Numbered from the stretch's first letter, positions 9,279 through 20,175 are shown. The stretch is DNA of 64,000 bases from Pelomonas lactea (GCF_043555885.1 NZ_JBIGHX010000004.1:444187-508186), one strand, 5' to 3'. Notes: generated by a model from the letters alone, not told the origin. Numbers and translations are program-made.

Positions 9279-10372
9279 TCAGGCGCCCCGGCCGCCAGTG
9301 CGCGCTCGCGCTGCAGGGCCAGCGTGTCGGGGTGGGGGGCCTCCAGCGGCCAGCCCTGCAGATGGCGCTCGGCCAGCCTGGCCAGGGCCCGCATGCCGGC
9401 CGGGTGGTCATTCAGGCAGGGGATGTAGCCGAAGCGCTGCCCGCCCGCATGCAGGAAGGCCTCGCGCGCCTCCTGGGCGATCTCCTCCAGCGTCTCCAGG
9501 CAGTCGGCCGCGAAGCCGGGGCAGATGACGTCCACGCTCTTCGTGCCGCCCTGAGCCAGCTTGACGAGGCAGGGCTCGGTGTAGGGCTCCAGCCACTTGG
9601 CCTTGCCGAAGCGGCTCTGGAACGTGACCAGCCACTCGCCAGCCTGCAGGCCCAGTGCCTCGGCCAGCAGGCGGCCGGTCTTCAGGCACTCGCAGTGGTA
9701 GGGGTCGCCCAGGTGCAGCGTGCGCTCGGGCATGCCGTGGAAACTCATCACCAGCTTCTCGGCGCGGCCGTCGCGCTGCCAATGCTCGCGCACGGTCTGG
9801 GCCAGCGCGGCGATGTAGGCCGGGTCGTCGTGGTAGCGGTTGATGAAGCGCAGCTCAGGCACATGGCGGGTCTGCAGCGCCCAGCGCGCCACATCGTCGA
9901 TGACGCTGGCTGTCGTGGCGCCCGAGTACTGCGGATAGGCGGGCAGCACCAGCACGCGGCGCACGCCGTCGCGCTTGAGCGCGTCCAGCGTCGTGGCGAT
10001 GGCGGGTTGGCCGTAGCGCATCGCATAGGCCACGCGCACGCGCAGACCGCGCTCGCCCAGCTGGCCCTGCAGCAGTTTGGCCTGCTTTTCCGTCCACACC
10101 TTGAGCGGCGAGCCCTCGGGCATCCAGACGGTGGCGTACTTGGCGGCCGACTTGGCCGGCCGCACGCGCAGGATGATGCCGTGCAGTATCAGCGCCCAGA
10201 CCAGCTTGGGGATCTCCACGACGCGCGGGTCGGCCAGGAACTGCGCTAGGTAGCGGCGCAGCGCCGGCGCATCGGGGGCGTCGGGCGTGCCGAGGTTGCA
10301 GAGCAGCACGGCCACCTCAGGGCCAGCGGGTGCGGCGCCGTGGCGCCGCGGCGGTTCGGGAAGAAAAGGCAT
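9275..10372 (-). CDS. hemH: Ferrochelatase
   Basis: The 365-aa enzyme inserts Fe2+ into protoporphyrin IX, the last step of heme synthesis. Visible family signatures are the N-terminal VAVLLCNLGTPDAPD, the RRYLAQFLADPRVVEIP segment, the catalytic histidine in MSFHGMPERTL, and the C-terminal VDVICPGFAADCLETLEEI stretch that carries the active-site glutamate. Length is normal. An approximately 17-residue proline/arginine-rich N-terminus precedes the conserved domain. It starts 3 bp after the stop of the cyclase-FHA gene and overlaps hslR by 4 bp, so these three genes probably form one transcript. The cytosolic face of the membrane is the expected location. Confidence 0.96.
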   Translation of the reverse strand: MPFLPEPPRRHGAAPAGPEVAVLLCNLGTPDAPDAPALRRYLAQFLADPRVVEIPKLVWALILHGIILRVRPAKSAAKYATVWMPEGSPLKVWTEKQAKLLQGQLGERGLRVRVAYAMRYGQPAIATTLDALKRDGVRRVLVLPAYPQYSGATTASVIDDVARWALQTRHVPELRFINRYHDDPAYIAALAQTVREHWQRDGRAEKLVMSFHGMPERTLHLGDPYHCECLKTGRLLAEALGLQAGEWLVTFQSRFGKAKWLEPYTEPCLVKLAQGGTKSVDVICPGFAADCLETLEEIAQEAREAFLHAGGQRFGYIPCLNDHPAGMRALARLAERHLQGWPLEAPHPDTLALQRERALAAGAPE

Positions 10373-10375
10373 GCG

Positions 10376-11344
10376 TCAGCGCCTTGAGCGCGGGCCGCCA
10401 AAGGCCTGCGGCTCCGTGTCGGCAAAGTGAAGCACCTCGAAGCGCACGACGGGCGACTGCTCGTCGGTGGGCAGCCCGCCCAGCCCGATGACGCCACTGC
10501 CGTGAAGCGTGCAGCTGCCGCGCTTGAGGCTGAGCAGTTCGCCCGAGTCGCCGAAGCGCACGTAGGTGCCGTTGTAGGACAGGTCGGTCAGCTCGAAGCT
10601 GCTGCCCTGCCAGTCGATGCGGGCGTGCGAGCGGGACACGCGGGCGTCGGTGATGCAGTAGGTGGCTTGCACGCTGCGGCCCAGCACGATGGGCATGGCG
10701 CCGATGTCGAAGACGCGGTCCAGGTCGTGCCAGATGAGGCGCATGCCGTCCGGCTCCACCGAACGCATCGGCTCGCCGAACTGCGTGGCCGTGTCGTCGG
10801 CGCTGAGCAGCGGCGCGGCGTCCAGGCGATAGACGTGCACGGGTTCGATGCGGCCGCGCACCGAGATGCGGTCCAGGCTGCGGAAGCGCCCCTTGGAGGC
10901 GTGGTGCAGGCCAGCCAGCACCTCGGCCGTGATGAGGATCTCGCCGTCGCCGGCGTGGTCGATGAGCCGGGCCGCCACGTTGACCGCGTCGCCGAAGCAG
11001 TCGCCGTTCAACTCCACCACCTCGCCGCGTGCCAGCGCCACCTGCAGACGCAGCGCCAGCATGGCGGGGTTGTTGAGCCGGCGTGCGCGCTGCACGGTCT
11101 TTTCCAGCATCTCTTGCATGCGCTGCGCTGCGCGGACGCCGTCGCGCGGCGTCTCGAACGCGGCCATCAGGCCGTCGCCCAGCGTCTTGATGAGGTGGCC
11201 GCCACTCTCCAGCACGGCCTCACTGACCTGGCTCACCGTCTGCGTGACCAGGCCGCTGGCCTCGGCATTGCCGAGGGACTCATAGAGCCCGGTGCTGCCG
11301 CGGAGGTCGGCAAAGAGGACGGTGCGCTCGCGGATCGCGGTCAT
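10376..11344 (-). CDS. Class III adenylate/guanylate cyclase with FHA domain
   Basis: The 322-aa soluble protein joins a class III nucleotidyl cyclase domain (about 5-175) to a C-terminal forkhead-associated domain (about 215-300). Metal-binding aspartates are in LFADLRGSTGL and LGDGLMAAF, and the transition-state Asn/Arg pair is in DAVNVAARL, so the cyclase looks catalytically competent; ATP versus GTP preference cannot be fixed by eye. The FHA part has the LGRS, SRSHARI and NGTY residues that bind phosphothreonine. The protein may therefore respond to a serine/threonine kinase, and an active-looking kinase is encoded at 30.1 kb. It is probably co-transcribed with hemH-hslR. Confidence 0.88.
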   Translation of the reverse strand: MTAIRERTVLFADLRGSTGLYESLGNAEASGLVTQTVSQVSEAVLESGGHLIKTLGDGLMAAFETPRDGVRAAQRMQEMLEKTVQRARRLNNPAMLALRLQVALARGEVVELNGDCFGDAVNVAARLIDHAGDGEILITAEVLAGLHHASKGRFRSLDRISVRGRIEPVHVYRLDAAPLLSADDTATQFGEPMRSVEPDGMRLIWHDLDRVFDIGAMPIVLGRSVQATYCITDARVSRSHARIDWQGSSFELTDLSYNGTYVRFGDSGELLSLKRGSCTLHGSGVIGLGGLPTDEQSPVVRFEVLHFADTEPQAFGGPRSRR

Positions 11345-11363
11345 GTCGAAAGTTTATAGGCGC

Positions 11364-11388
11364 AAAAAAGGCCGGCGGACCGGCCTTT
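11364..11388 (-). terminator. Intrinsic terminator after rpoD
   Basis: The minus strand reads GGCCGG, loop TCCG, CCGGCC, then six T residues, starting 14 bp past the rpoD stop. The hairpin also has a TTT on the plus-strand side, but no plus-strand gene ends there. Confidence 0.88.
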
Positions 11389-11401
11389 GTTGCTACCCCG
11401 A

Positions 11402-13618
<2,217 letters not shown>

Positions 13619-13904
13619 GCAGGTCCTTCGAGGGGTTGCGCGGGTCAATTCAGAAATGCAGCAGCCACCGCAGCCGGCCCGGGCTCGGCGTCAAACCGGC
13701 GGGGCTGGGGGCGGTGGCTTTCACCGGCGGGGTGTCGGTGAGGGACCCCGTCGTGGCGCGAACAAGCTGGCGTGATCGTTTGGAGTGCAGAGGTGGCGGG
13801 GAATTTGGCCATCAAAACCCTCGGTGGGTTGCCCAGTGTCGCTGGGTGGCCGGGTCCGGCATCTCTCTGCCGTCACTCTTGTTGACGCGCGCGGAAAACA
13901 CGAG
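13619..13904 (-). other. Long 5' leader of rpoD (no gene seen)
   Basis: The region between the rpoD -10 box and the rpoD ATG is about 280 bases. I see no convincing coding sequence and no known riboswitch. It contains GC-rich self-complementary stretches. If the promoter call is right, it is transcribed as an unusually long untranslated leader, which could carry translational control of sigma-70. Confidence 0.5.
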
Positions 13905-13933
13905 ATTATCAGCGATAAAGCGCTGAATTGCAA
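13905..13933 (-). promoter_or_regulatory. rpoD: Sigma-70 promoter of rpoD
   Basis: The minus strand shows TTGCAA (13933-13928), a 17-bp spacer, and GATAAT (13910-13905) preceded by T. This is a near-consensus housekeeping promoter and stands out as AT-rich in the GC-rich background. It lies 20 bp past the dnaG stop and drives rpoD. Confidence 0.8.
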
Positions 13934-13952
13934 AACTGTGACAGGGAGAACC

Positions 13953-15845
13953 CTAGGGCTGAACGCCGTGGCGTTCGCGCAGGCGGGCCAGCGCCTCCAG
14001 CGCCCGGCGGCGTTCGTCGTCGGTGGCGCCGTTGCCGCCGGGCAGCGCAGCCGGCGCGCGGGCGCGCAGTTCGGAGACAGCATGGGACAGGTCGCCGGCG
14101 GGGTCGGACTCTTCGATGCCCAGCTCCTGTGACGGACGCACCAACCGTTGTGCTTGCTCGCCCAGGCCGTCGGCCTGCAGCCCGGCCTGCACGACGGCCC
14201 AGGGGCTGGCGCCGTGATGCGTCAGGTGGCGCTCCAGCCAGTGGATGAGCTGGCCGTGCGTGCCGGGCAGTTCATGCAGCAGCGCGCGGTCCTCGTCTGG
14301 CAGGGGCTCCCACAGTTCGCTGTGCTGCAGCAGCAGGCGCACGGCGTTGTCGGTGGGTGTGGGCGGGGCGGTGCGCGGGCCGGCCGGCCGCTCTTCCTCG
14401 CCGCGGCGCTTGCCCTTCCAGTCGCCCTTGCCCTTCCACTCGCCCTTGGGTTTCCACTCGCCCTTGGGCTGCCAGCGTGGCTTCTCGGCCGGTGGCTCGC
14501 CCGGTGCGTCGTCGGGTGCTGCAGCGCTGGGTGATGGTGCCTGGCCCAGCCACAGCGCCTGCAGCTCGGCCTCGTGCATCTGGCCCTGGCGGGCCAATTC
14601 GCCCAGCAGCTGGCGGCGCAGCAGGCCGTCGGGCAGCAGGCTCCACAGCGGGTGGGCCTGCTTGAGCATGCGGGCCCGGCCTTCCGGCGTGCCGAGGTCG
14701 CAGCCGTCGGCCGCGACGCTGCCGAGCTGGCGCGACAGCGGCACCGCGCCTTCGACGCAGCGCTCGAAGGCGTCGGCGCCCAGGTCGCGCACGTAGGAGT
14801 CGGGGTCGTGCTCGGTCGGCAGGAACAGGAACTTGACGGTACGCGTCTCGGTGGCGTGGGGCAGGGCGGCCTCCAGCGCGCGCACGGCGGCGCGGCGGCC
14901 GGCGGCGTCGCCATCGAAGCTGAACACCACCGTGTCGGTGTGGCGGAACAGCTTGTGGACGTGGTCGGCCGTGCACGCGGTGCCCAGTGTGGCGACGGCA
15001 TTGCCGATGCCGTACTGGGCCAGCGCGACGACGTCCATGTAGCCCTCGACGACCAGCGCGTAGCCGCGCTGGCGCATGGCCTGGCGGCCCTCGTAGAGGC
15101 CATACAGCTCGCGGCCCTTGTGGAAGACCGGCGTCTCGGGCGAGTTCAGGTACTTGGGCTCGCCCTTGTCCAGCACGCGGCCGCCGAAGCCGATGACCTC
15201 GCCCTGCACGTTGCGGATGGGGAACATGACGCGGTCACGGAAGCGGTCGTAGCGCTTGGTGTCCTGGCCGGGCTCGGCCTCGGGCGTGATGACGAGGCCC
15301 GACTCGACGAGTTGCGGGTCGTCGTACGACGGGAAGCCGCTGGCCAGCGAGCGCCAGCCCTCGGGTGCATAGCCCAGCCCGAAGCGTGCGGCGATCTGGC
15401 CGGTCAGGCCGCGGGCCTTCAGGTAGCCGATGGCGCGCGGCGACTCGCGCAGCCTGGCCTTGTAGAAGTCTGCCGCGCGGGCCAGCACATCGGTGAGGCT
15501 CTGCTGCTTCTGCTTCTCGGCCTTGGCCTTCTCGCGCTGCTCGGGCGAGCGCTCGTCCTGCGGCACCACCATGCCCACCTGCTGGGCCAGGTCTTCCACG
15601 GCCTCGACGAAGGTGGCGGCCGTGTGCTCCATCAGGAAGCCGATGGCGTTGCCATGCACGCCGCAGCCGAAGCAGTGGTAGGTCTGGCGGCTGGGGCTGA
15701 CGATGAAGCTGGGTGACTTCTCGCCGTGGAAGGGGCACAGGCCCTTGTGGTTGATGCCGGCCTTCTTGAGGTCGACGTGGCGGCCCACCACGTCGACGAT
15801 GTCGACGCGGGACAGCAGATCCTGGATGAAGCCTTGGGGAATCAC
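13953..15845 (-). CDS. dnaG: DNA primase DnaG
   Basis: The 630-aa enzyme synthesises RNA primers at the replication fork. The N-terminal CHC2 zinc domain has ligands C37, H40, C58 and C61 (LCPFHGEKSP, YHCFGCG). The catalytic core follows, with TOPRIM residues visible in LVVEGYMDVV and VFSFDGDAAGRRA. The C-terminal helicase-binding domain begins after about residue 490. An unusual linker (458-481) is made of four hexapeptide repeats, WQPKGE, WKPKGE, WKGKGD and WKGKRR, joining core and helicase-binding domain. The MIPQGFIQDLL start is canonical. It precedes rpoD; the neighbouring upstream gene is a GGDEF-EAL protein rather than rpsU. Confidence 0.97.
   Translation of the reverse strand: MIPQGFIQDLLSRVDIVDVVGRHVDLKKAGINHKGLCPFHGEKSPSFIVSPSRQTYHCFGCGVHGNAIGFLMEHTAATFVEAVEDLAQQVGMVVPQDERSPEQREKAKAEKQKQQSLTDVLARAADFYKARLRESPRAIGYLKARGLTGQIAARFGLGYAPEGWRSLASGFPSYDDPQLVESGLVITPEAEPGQDTKRYDRFRDRVMFPIRNVQGEVIGFGGRVLDKGEPKYLNSPETPVFHKGRELYGLYEGRQAMRQRGYALVVEGYMDVVALAQYGIGNAVATLGTACTADHVHKLFRHTDTVVFSFDGDAAGRRAAVRALEAALPHATETRTVKFLFLPTEHDPDSYVRDLGADAFERCVEGAVPLSRQLGSVAADGCDLGTPEGRARMLKQAHPLWSLLPDGLLRRQLLGELARQGQMHEAELQALWLGQAPSPSAAAPDDAPGEPPAEKPRWQPKGEWKPKGEWKGKGDWKGKRRGEEERPAGPRTAPPTPTDNAVRLLLQHSELWEPLPDEDRALLHELPGTHGQLIHWLERHLTHHGASPWAVVQAGLQADGLGEQAQRLVRPSQELGIEESDPAGDLSHAVSELRARAPAALPGGNGATDDERRRALEALARLRERHGVQP
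14403..14474 (-). repeat. 18-bp tandem repeat inside dnaG (hexapeptide repeat)
   Basis: Four degenerate 18-bp units (CACTCGCCCTTGGGTTTC-like on the plus strand) encode W-(K/Q)-(P/G)-K-(G/R)-(E/D/R) repeats at DnaG residues 458-481. In-frame units of six codons mean copy number can change without breaking the gene. Confidence 0.85.
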
Positions 15846-15854
15846 CCCGGCAGT

Positions 15855-18800
15855 TTAAAGACGCGTCTGCGCGGGCAGCTTCAACTGGGTGGCCCAGGGG
15901 GTGTCGGCGAAGGCGTGGATCCACCCTGGCAGGTTCTGCGGCGGCATCGCGGCGGCGATGCCGTTGCCCTGGCCCAGGCGGCAGCCCAGCCGCAGCAGTT
16001 CACGCGCATGGGCGCGGCTCTCGATGCCCTTGGCCAGCACGGCGCAGCCGATGTTGCGGGCCAGGCCGATGACGCTTTCCACCAGCGACAGGTCCTGCGC
16101 GTCGCCCAGCATGCCCTGCACGTAGCTGCGGTCCAGCTTCAACGTGTCGACGCTGAGGCGCTTGAGCGACGCGAGGTGGGAGTAGCCGGCGCCGAAGTCG
16201 TCCAGCGCGACACCCACGCCCAGCACCAGGCAGCGCTGGATCAGGGCCTGGGCGGCGTCGGTTTCCTCCAGCGCATCGGACTCCAGCACGTCCAGGTGCA
16301 GCAGCGACGCTATCTCGGGCGGCTGGCGCTGGATGAGCTCCTGCAGCCGCTGCGGGAAGTCGTGACGGCGCAGCTGGCGCGCGCCGACGTTGACGCTGAC
16401 CGGCAGCCCGCGGCCGCCGTTGACGCCCTGGCGCCGCCACAGCGCCGCCTGCGCGAGCGCCTGCTCGATGACCCAGTCGCCGATCTGCAGCGCCAGGCCG
16501 GTGGTCTCGGCCAGCGGCAGGAAGTGCGCCGGCGTTAGCAGGCCGCGGTCGGGGTGCTGCCAGCGCAGCAGCGCCTCCACGCCCATGACCTGGCCGGTGC
16601 GCAGGTCGATCTGCGGCTGGTAGTGCAGCAGCAGTTCGTCGCTGTCCAGCGCCCGCTGCAGCCGCGCCAGCGCGATCAGGCTGGCCTCGTCGCGCTGGTC
16701 CAGCGCCGGGTCATGGAATTGCACGACGCCCCGGCCGGCATGCTTGGCGCGGTACAGCGCATGGCCGGCGTGGCGCAGCAGCGTCTCCGGGTCGGCGTCG
16801 TCCAGCGGGTACAGCGTCGCGCCCATGCTGGCGCCGATCTCCAGCGCCAGGCCGTCGCCGATGCGGCTCTCGCGGATGGCCACCGGTGTGCACAGCAATG
16901 CCATCAGCCGGTCCACGGCGCGCTGGGCCTCCTCGGGGGTCTGCACGCGCAGCAGCACGCCGAACTCGTCGCCGTGCAGGCGGGCGAGCTGGTCGGCCGT
17001 GTCGGGCCAGGCGCCGCGGGCGCCGCGCAGCGTGGCCTGCAGCCGGCCGCTGAGCTGCAGCAGCACGGCGTCGGCGACGAGCAGGCCATGCTCGGCATTG
17101 ACGCGGGCGAAGTCGTCCAGGTCGATGACGGCGACGACGAGCTTGAAGTTGTCGCGGTTGGCGGCGGCCATGGCCTGCTGCATCAGCCGCATGAATTCCT
17201 CGCGGTTGGGCAGGCCAGTGGCGGTGTCGAAGCGCAGGCTGCGACGCAACTGCTCCTGCTGGCGCAGCGTCTCGCCCATGTCGGTCAGGCTGAGCAGCCG
17301 CCAGCGCGGGTTGGCGCCGTCGGGCTCGGGCACGGCGCTCAGCCGCGCCGCGAACACGTGGCGGCCGCCGTCGTCCAGCTCGGCCTGCAGCTGTCCGCTC
17401 CAGGCCTGGCCGGCGGCCAGGCGGGCCTGCAGCTCGGCGGGTTCGTGGCCGCTGCGCTGCAGGTTGGATGCGCTCAGCGGCGTGGCCACGCGGCCCACCA
17501 GCGCCTCGCGGGGCGTGTGCAGGATCTCGCAGTAGGCCGGGTTGGCCTCGACGATGCGCCATTGCATGTCGAGCACGGCCAGGCCTTCGGTGGCCTGCTG
17601 GAACAGCGTAGCCGACATGCGCTCTCGCTCCTCGGCCGTGTGGCGCCAGCTGATGTCGGCCAGCGTCATGATGAGGTGGCGCGCGCGGCCCTTGCGGTCG
17701 CGCACCGGCACGTGGGCGTGCAGTTCGTGCGAGCGCCAGTCGCCGCCGTCGGCGGCCAGGCGCAGCGACAGATTGAGCCGGTCCTGGCCCGGGATGGCCA
17801 GCAGGTCGCGCAGCGCGCGGCGCGCCCTCTCGCGGTCGCGTGGGTGGGCGATGCGAACCCAGTCCAGCGGCGCGTTCCCGGCTGCGGCCGCCGGATCGAT
17901 CGGTGTCGTCAGGGCCAGCCAGCGCGCTGACGCGTGCCGGCGCCCCTCAGGCAGCAGCCATTCCACCAGCGCCAGCCCCTGGGCATCCAGCGCGCCGCGC
18001 CAGCTGTCGCGGTCTCGGATCTGGTGCTGGGTCAGCGCGATGACGGCCAGCGGAAGCGTGGCCAGCAATGCGCCCGCCACGAGGGTGAGCGGCTGGACGG
18101 ATGCCCCCAGCGCCCACAGGCCCAGCAACGCGGCGCCCAGCCGCGCGTTGTTGCGCGGCGAGGCCTGCAGTGCGTGCAGGCACAGCAGCAGATGCGGCGT
18201 CAGTGCCAGCAGGCTGGCCGGCGGCAGCCAGGGCTGCGCGGCCTGCAGCAGCAGTGCGGCGGTGGCGATCAGCGCGCCGGTCCAGCGCCCGCTGCGACGT
18301 GGCTGAGCGGCGCTGGCCTGCAGAACCGTGCCGGCGCTGAGCAGCGCCAGGCCCCACAGGCCCGCCAGCCCGAGCGCCGTCATGAACGCCGTCCCGCGCG
18401 GCAGCCCGGCCATCAGCAGGGCGGCCAGCGCCAGCAGGCCGGCTAGCGCGGGCGCAGCCAGCCCCGCCAGCAGTGCGAAGCTGGTCATGTCACGCAGATG
18501 GGCCAGCCGTCCGGTCAGGCCGATGCGGCGCAGCAGCGTGCGGTTCAGCACCGCCGCCAGCAGCGGCAGGGCCAGCACGGTCAGCAGCGGCGGCGAGGCC
18601 AGCAGGCCCCGTGCAGGGAAGCCGGGCGCCAGCAGCAGCGGCAGGCTGCAGCCCACCAGCAGGCCGGCCATCACCAGCGGCAGCACCCAGGCGCTGAGCC
18701 GCCAGAGCGCGGCCAGGCCGACGGCAGCCAGGAGCATCGGGACGAACAGGTCGACGGCCGGCAGCGCGGTCGCCGGTTGCGGCAGGCGCAGCAGCGGCGG

Positions 18801-19010
18801 CAGGAGCCCCCCTGCCAGCGCCCAGGCGGCGATGAGGCCGCCGGCCAGCCCGGTCACGGCGGCCAGGCCCACGCGCCGCAGCCGGCGCCAGCCGCGGCGG
18901 CGATCGTGGATGCGGCGCGGCCCGGGAGGCAGTGACGTCGTTGGCGGCGCGCCGCTGGTGGTCAGCCCGCGGGTTTCCAGCATGTCACTGACCGTGGAGT
19001 GCAGGTCCAT
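15855..19010 (-). CDS. Membrane-bound PAS-GGDEF-EAL protein with altered catalytic residues
   Basis: The 1051-aa protein has about nine or ten hydrophobic segments (residues 40-330), two PAS-like regions (about 340-590), a GGDEF domain and a C-terminal EAL domain, the layout of c-di-GMP enzymes. The GGDEF signature reads HGDEF (679-683), with His in place of the first Gly. The EAL motif is present at 812-814, and the Asn (SVNVG), Glu (LDVLES), DDFGAGYS and LKLD residues are kept. However, the late motif usually written AEGVE(T) reads AKGIES: residue 994 is Lys (codon AAG, plus-strand ctt at 16029-16031) where phosphodiesterases have a catalytic Glu. The protein may thus bind c-di-GMP or GTP as a sensor without turning it over. 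It stands alone, 9 bp upstream of dnaG. Confidence 0.88.
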   Translation of the reverse strand: MDLHSTVSDMLETRGLTTSGAPPTTSLPPGPRRIHDRRRGWRRLRRVGLAAVTGLAGGLIAAWALAGGLLPPLLRLPQPATALPAVDLFVPMLLAAVGLAALWRLSAWVLPLVMAGLLVGCSLPLLLAPGFPARGLLASPPLLTVLALPLLAAVLNRTLLRRIGLTGRLAHLRDMTSFALLAGLAAPALAGLLALAALLMAGLPRGTAFMTALGLAGLWGLALLSAGTVLQASAAQPRRSGRWTGALIATAALLLQAAQPWLPPASLLALTPHLLLCLHALQASPRNNARLGAALLGLWALGASVQPLTLVAGALLATLPLAVIALTQHQIRDRDSWRGALDAQGLALVEWLLPEGRRHASARWLALTTPIDPAAAAGNAPLDWVRIAHPRDRERARRALRDLLAIPGQDRLNLSLRLAADGGDWRSHELHAHVPVRDRKGRARHLIMTLADISWRHTAEERERMSATLFQQATEGLAVLDMQWRIVEANPAYCEILHTPREALVGRVATPLSASNLQRSGHEPAELQARLAAGQAWSGQLQAELDDGGRHVFAARLSAVPEPDGANPRWRLLSLTDMGETLRQQEQLRRSLRFDTATGLPNREEFMRLMQQAMAAANRDNFKLVVAVIDLDDFARVNAEHGLLVADAVLLQLSGRLQATLRGARGAWPDTADQLARLHGDEFGVLLRVQTPEEAQRAVDRLMALLCTPVAIRESRIGDGLALEIGASMGATLYPLDDADPETLLRHAGHALYRAKHAGRGVVQFHDPALDQRDEASLIALARLQRALDSDELLLHYQPQIDLRTGQVMGVEALLRWQHPDRGLLTPAHFLPLAETTGLALQIGDWVIEQALAQAALWRRQGVNGGRGLPVSVNVGARQLRRHDFPQRLQELIQRQPPEIASLLHLDVLESDALEETDAAQALIQRCLVLGVGVALDDFGAGYSHLASLKRLSVDTLKLDRSYVQGMLGDAQDLSLVESVIGLARNIGCAVLAKGIESRAHARELLRLGCRLGQGNGIAAAMPPQNLPGWIHAFADTPWATQLKLPAQTRL

Positions 19011-19189
19011 GGCTCAGCGTGATCCGCGGCGGGCACCGGCGGGGCGGCGCAGAAAGGGCTTGGGGCGGCGGACCGGCATGCCGGGAATCTCGTCGCGCGT
19101 CCATGCCGACGCGCCTGGGTGAAACCCTGGGCCCGGCGGGGTCGACAGCATGACGAAAGCCATGCGCGGAGTTTATGGGCCGCCCGTGC

Positions 19190-19222
19190 CCGAAAAGAAA
19201 CGGGCCATCCCGCGGATGGCCC
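19190..19222 (-). terminator. Intrinsic terminator after the H-NS-like gene
   Basis: A perfect 9-bp stem GGGCCATCC/GGATGGCCC with a 3-nt loop is followed on the minus strand by GTTTCTTTT. It lies about 55 bp past the stop of the H-NS-like gene. Confidence 0.8.
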
Positions 19223-19277
19223 TGATTTATGGGGGTGCGCCGCACGGGCGGACCCGCTGCGGCAAGAAGGAAAGCAG

Positions 19278-19574
19278 TTAGACGGCGAAATCGGTCAGCT
19301 TGGCGCCGCCGGAGATGGCCGCCTTCAGCCATTTCGGTTGCAGGCCGCGGCCGCTCCAGGTTTCGCCGGTGGCCTGGTTGCGATACTTGGCCGCGACCTT
19401 GGAGACCTTGGCCGGCTTGGGCGTGCGGACGCTGAGATCGGCAATCGTCAGGCCATATTCGCTCATCAGGGTTTTGACCTTGTTGATGGCTTCGCTGCGC
19501 TCGCGGTCCTTGGTTTGGTTGATCTGCTCATCCAGCGCGGCGCGCTGGGCCAAGAGTTCCTTGAGACTGGACAT
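19278..19574 (-). CDS. H-NS family nucleoid-associated protein
   Basis: The 98-aa protein has an N-terminal coiled-coil dimerisation region (1-45, LLAQRAALDEQINQTKDRER), a basic linker rich in Lys and Pro, and a C-terminal DNA-binding domain. The latter contains the H-NS core TWSGRGLQPKWL (about 72-83), the minor-groove hook that selects AT-rich DNA. The ATG at 19574 has AGAGGA about 8 nt upstream; the open frame further upstream lacks conserved sequence. In a genome this GC-rich, such proteins silence acquired AT-rich DNA. It has a clear promoter (19678-19706), a roughly 95-nt leader and its own terminator, so it is monocistronic. Confidence 0.93.
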   Translation of the reverse strand: MSSLKELLAQRAALDEQINQTKDRERSEAINKVKTLMSEYGLTIADLSVRTPKPAKVSKVAAKYRNQATGETWSGRGLQPKWLKAAISGGAKLTDFAV

Positions 19575-19805
19575 GCTGCTATTCCTCTTGCGATTTGGGC
19601 ATTGAGACGCGCGAAGTTGCCGTCGCGGCCTCGGAGTGGCGCATGCCGGGCATGCGCTGAATATCTCCGTGGCACGAATTAAATCGCGGGGATGGGTTTC
19701 ATGCAAGAGTTTTTGTTGGCCGACGGCTACGGGTTTCCATTTGTATGCGGCCAATTTGGCATATGACTGCTGCAGTGGGTGTGCCCGCGCAGGCCTGCGC
19801 CGGAA
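19575..19805 (-). other. Upstream region and leader of the H-NS-like gene (no gene seen)
   Basis: This part of the 322-bp gap between the H-NS-like gene and yggX holds the promoter and an approximately 95-nt leader of the H-NS-like gene. It is markedly more AT-rich than its surroundings (for example TTTAATTCG and CAAATGG stretches). That is compatible with autoregulation by H-NS. No coding sequence is supported. Confidence 0.5.
19678..19706 (-). promoter_or_regulatory. Promoter of the H-NS-like gene
   Basis: The minus strand has TTGCAT (19706-19701), a 17-bp spacer and TTTAAT (19683-19678), in an AT-rich patch. Transcription would start near 19671, about 95 nt before the ATG. Confidence 0.65.
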
Positions 19806-19841
19806 ACGGCCGGGGCCGGCGACTTGCGTCCCGGCCCCGGC
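19806..19841 (-). terminator. Hairpin terminator after yggX
   Basis: A perfect 11-bp stem GCCGGGGCCGG/CCGGCCCCGGC with an 11-nt loop lies about 55 bp past the yggX stop. The tail CGTTTCC is a weak U-tract, so efficiency is uncertain. Confidence 0.6.
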
Positions 19842-19896
19842 AATATGGCGTGGCGAAATGGGCGGGCGCCTATTTCACCGGCGCCAGCCGCCACAG

Positions 19897-20175
19897 TCAG
19901 GCGGCGGGCGGCACGTAGCCCGCCACCGCTTCGGCACCCGTGCCGAAGAAAAATTGCTCGGCCTGGCGCATCAGGTATTGGCGTGCGCGCAGATCGGCGA
20001 GGTTCAGGCGGTTTTCGTTGACGAGCATGGTCTGGTGCTTCATCCAGGCCGCCCAGGCTTCCTTGCTGACGGATTCCCACACCTTCTTGCCGAGTTCGGT
20101 GTGGACGGGGTAGGGCGGGAAGTCCAGGCCTTCGGCTTCCTTCTTCAGATAGGCACATTGAACGGTGCGGGGCAT
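19897..20175 (-). CDS. yggX: YggX-type Fe(II) trafficking / oxidative damage protection protein
   Basis: The 92-aa protein begins MPRTVQCAYLKKEAEGLDFPPYPVHTELGKK-, the highly conserved YggX N-terminus. It contains the single conserved cysteine (C7), the FPPYP motif and the internal WESVSKEAW and LNEN-like (VNENRLNL) segments. YggX proteins protect iron-sulfur clusters from oxidants and are linked to iron trafficking in the cytoplasm. Length (about 90 aa) is normal. It lies between argA (78 bp upstream) and the H-NS-like gene on the same strand and ends in a GC-rich hairpin. Which promoter it uses is not clear. Confidence 0.95.
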   Translation of the reverse strand: MPRTVQCAYLKKEAEGLDFPPYPVHTELGKKVWESVSKEAWAAWMKHQTMLVNENRLNLADLRARQYLMRQAEQFFFGTGAEAVAGYVPPAA

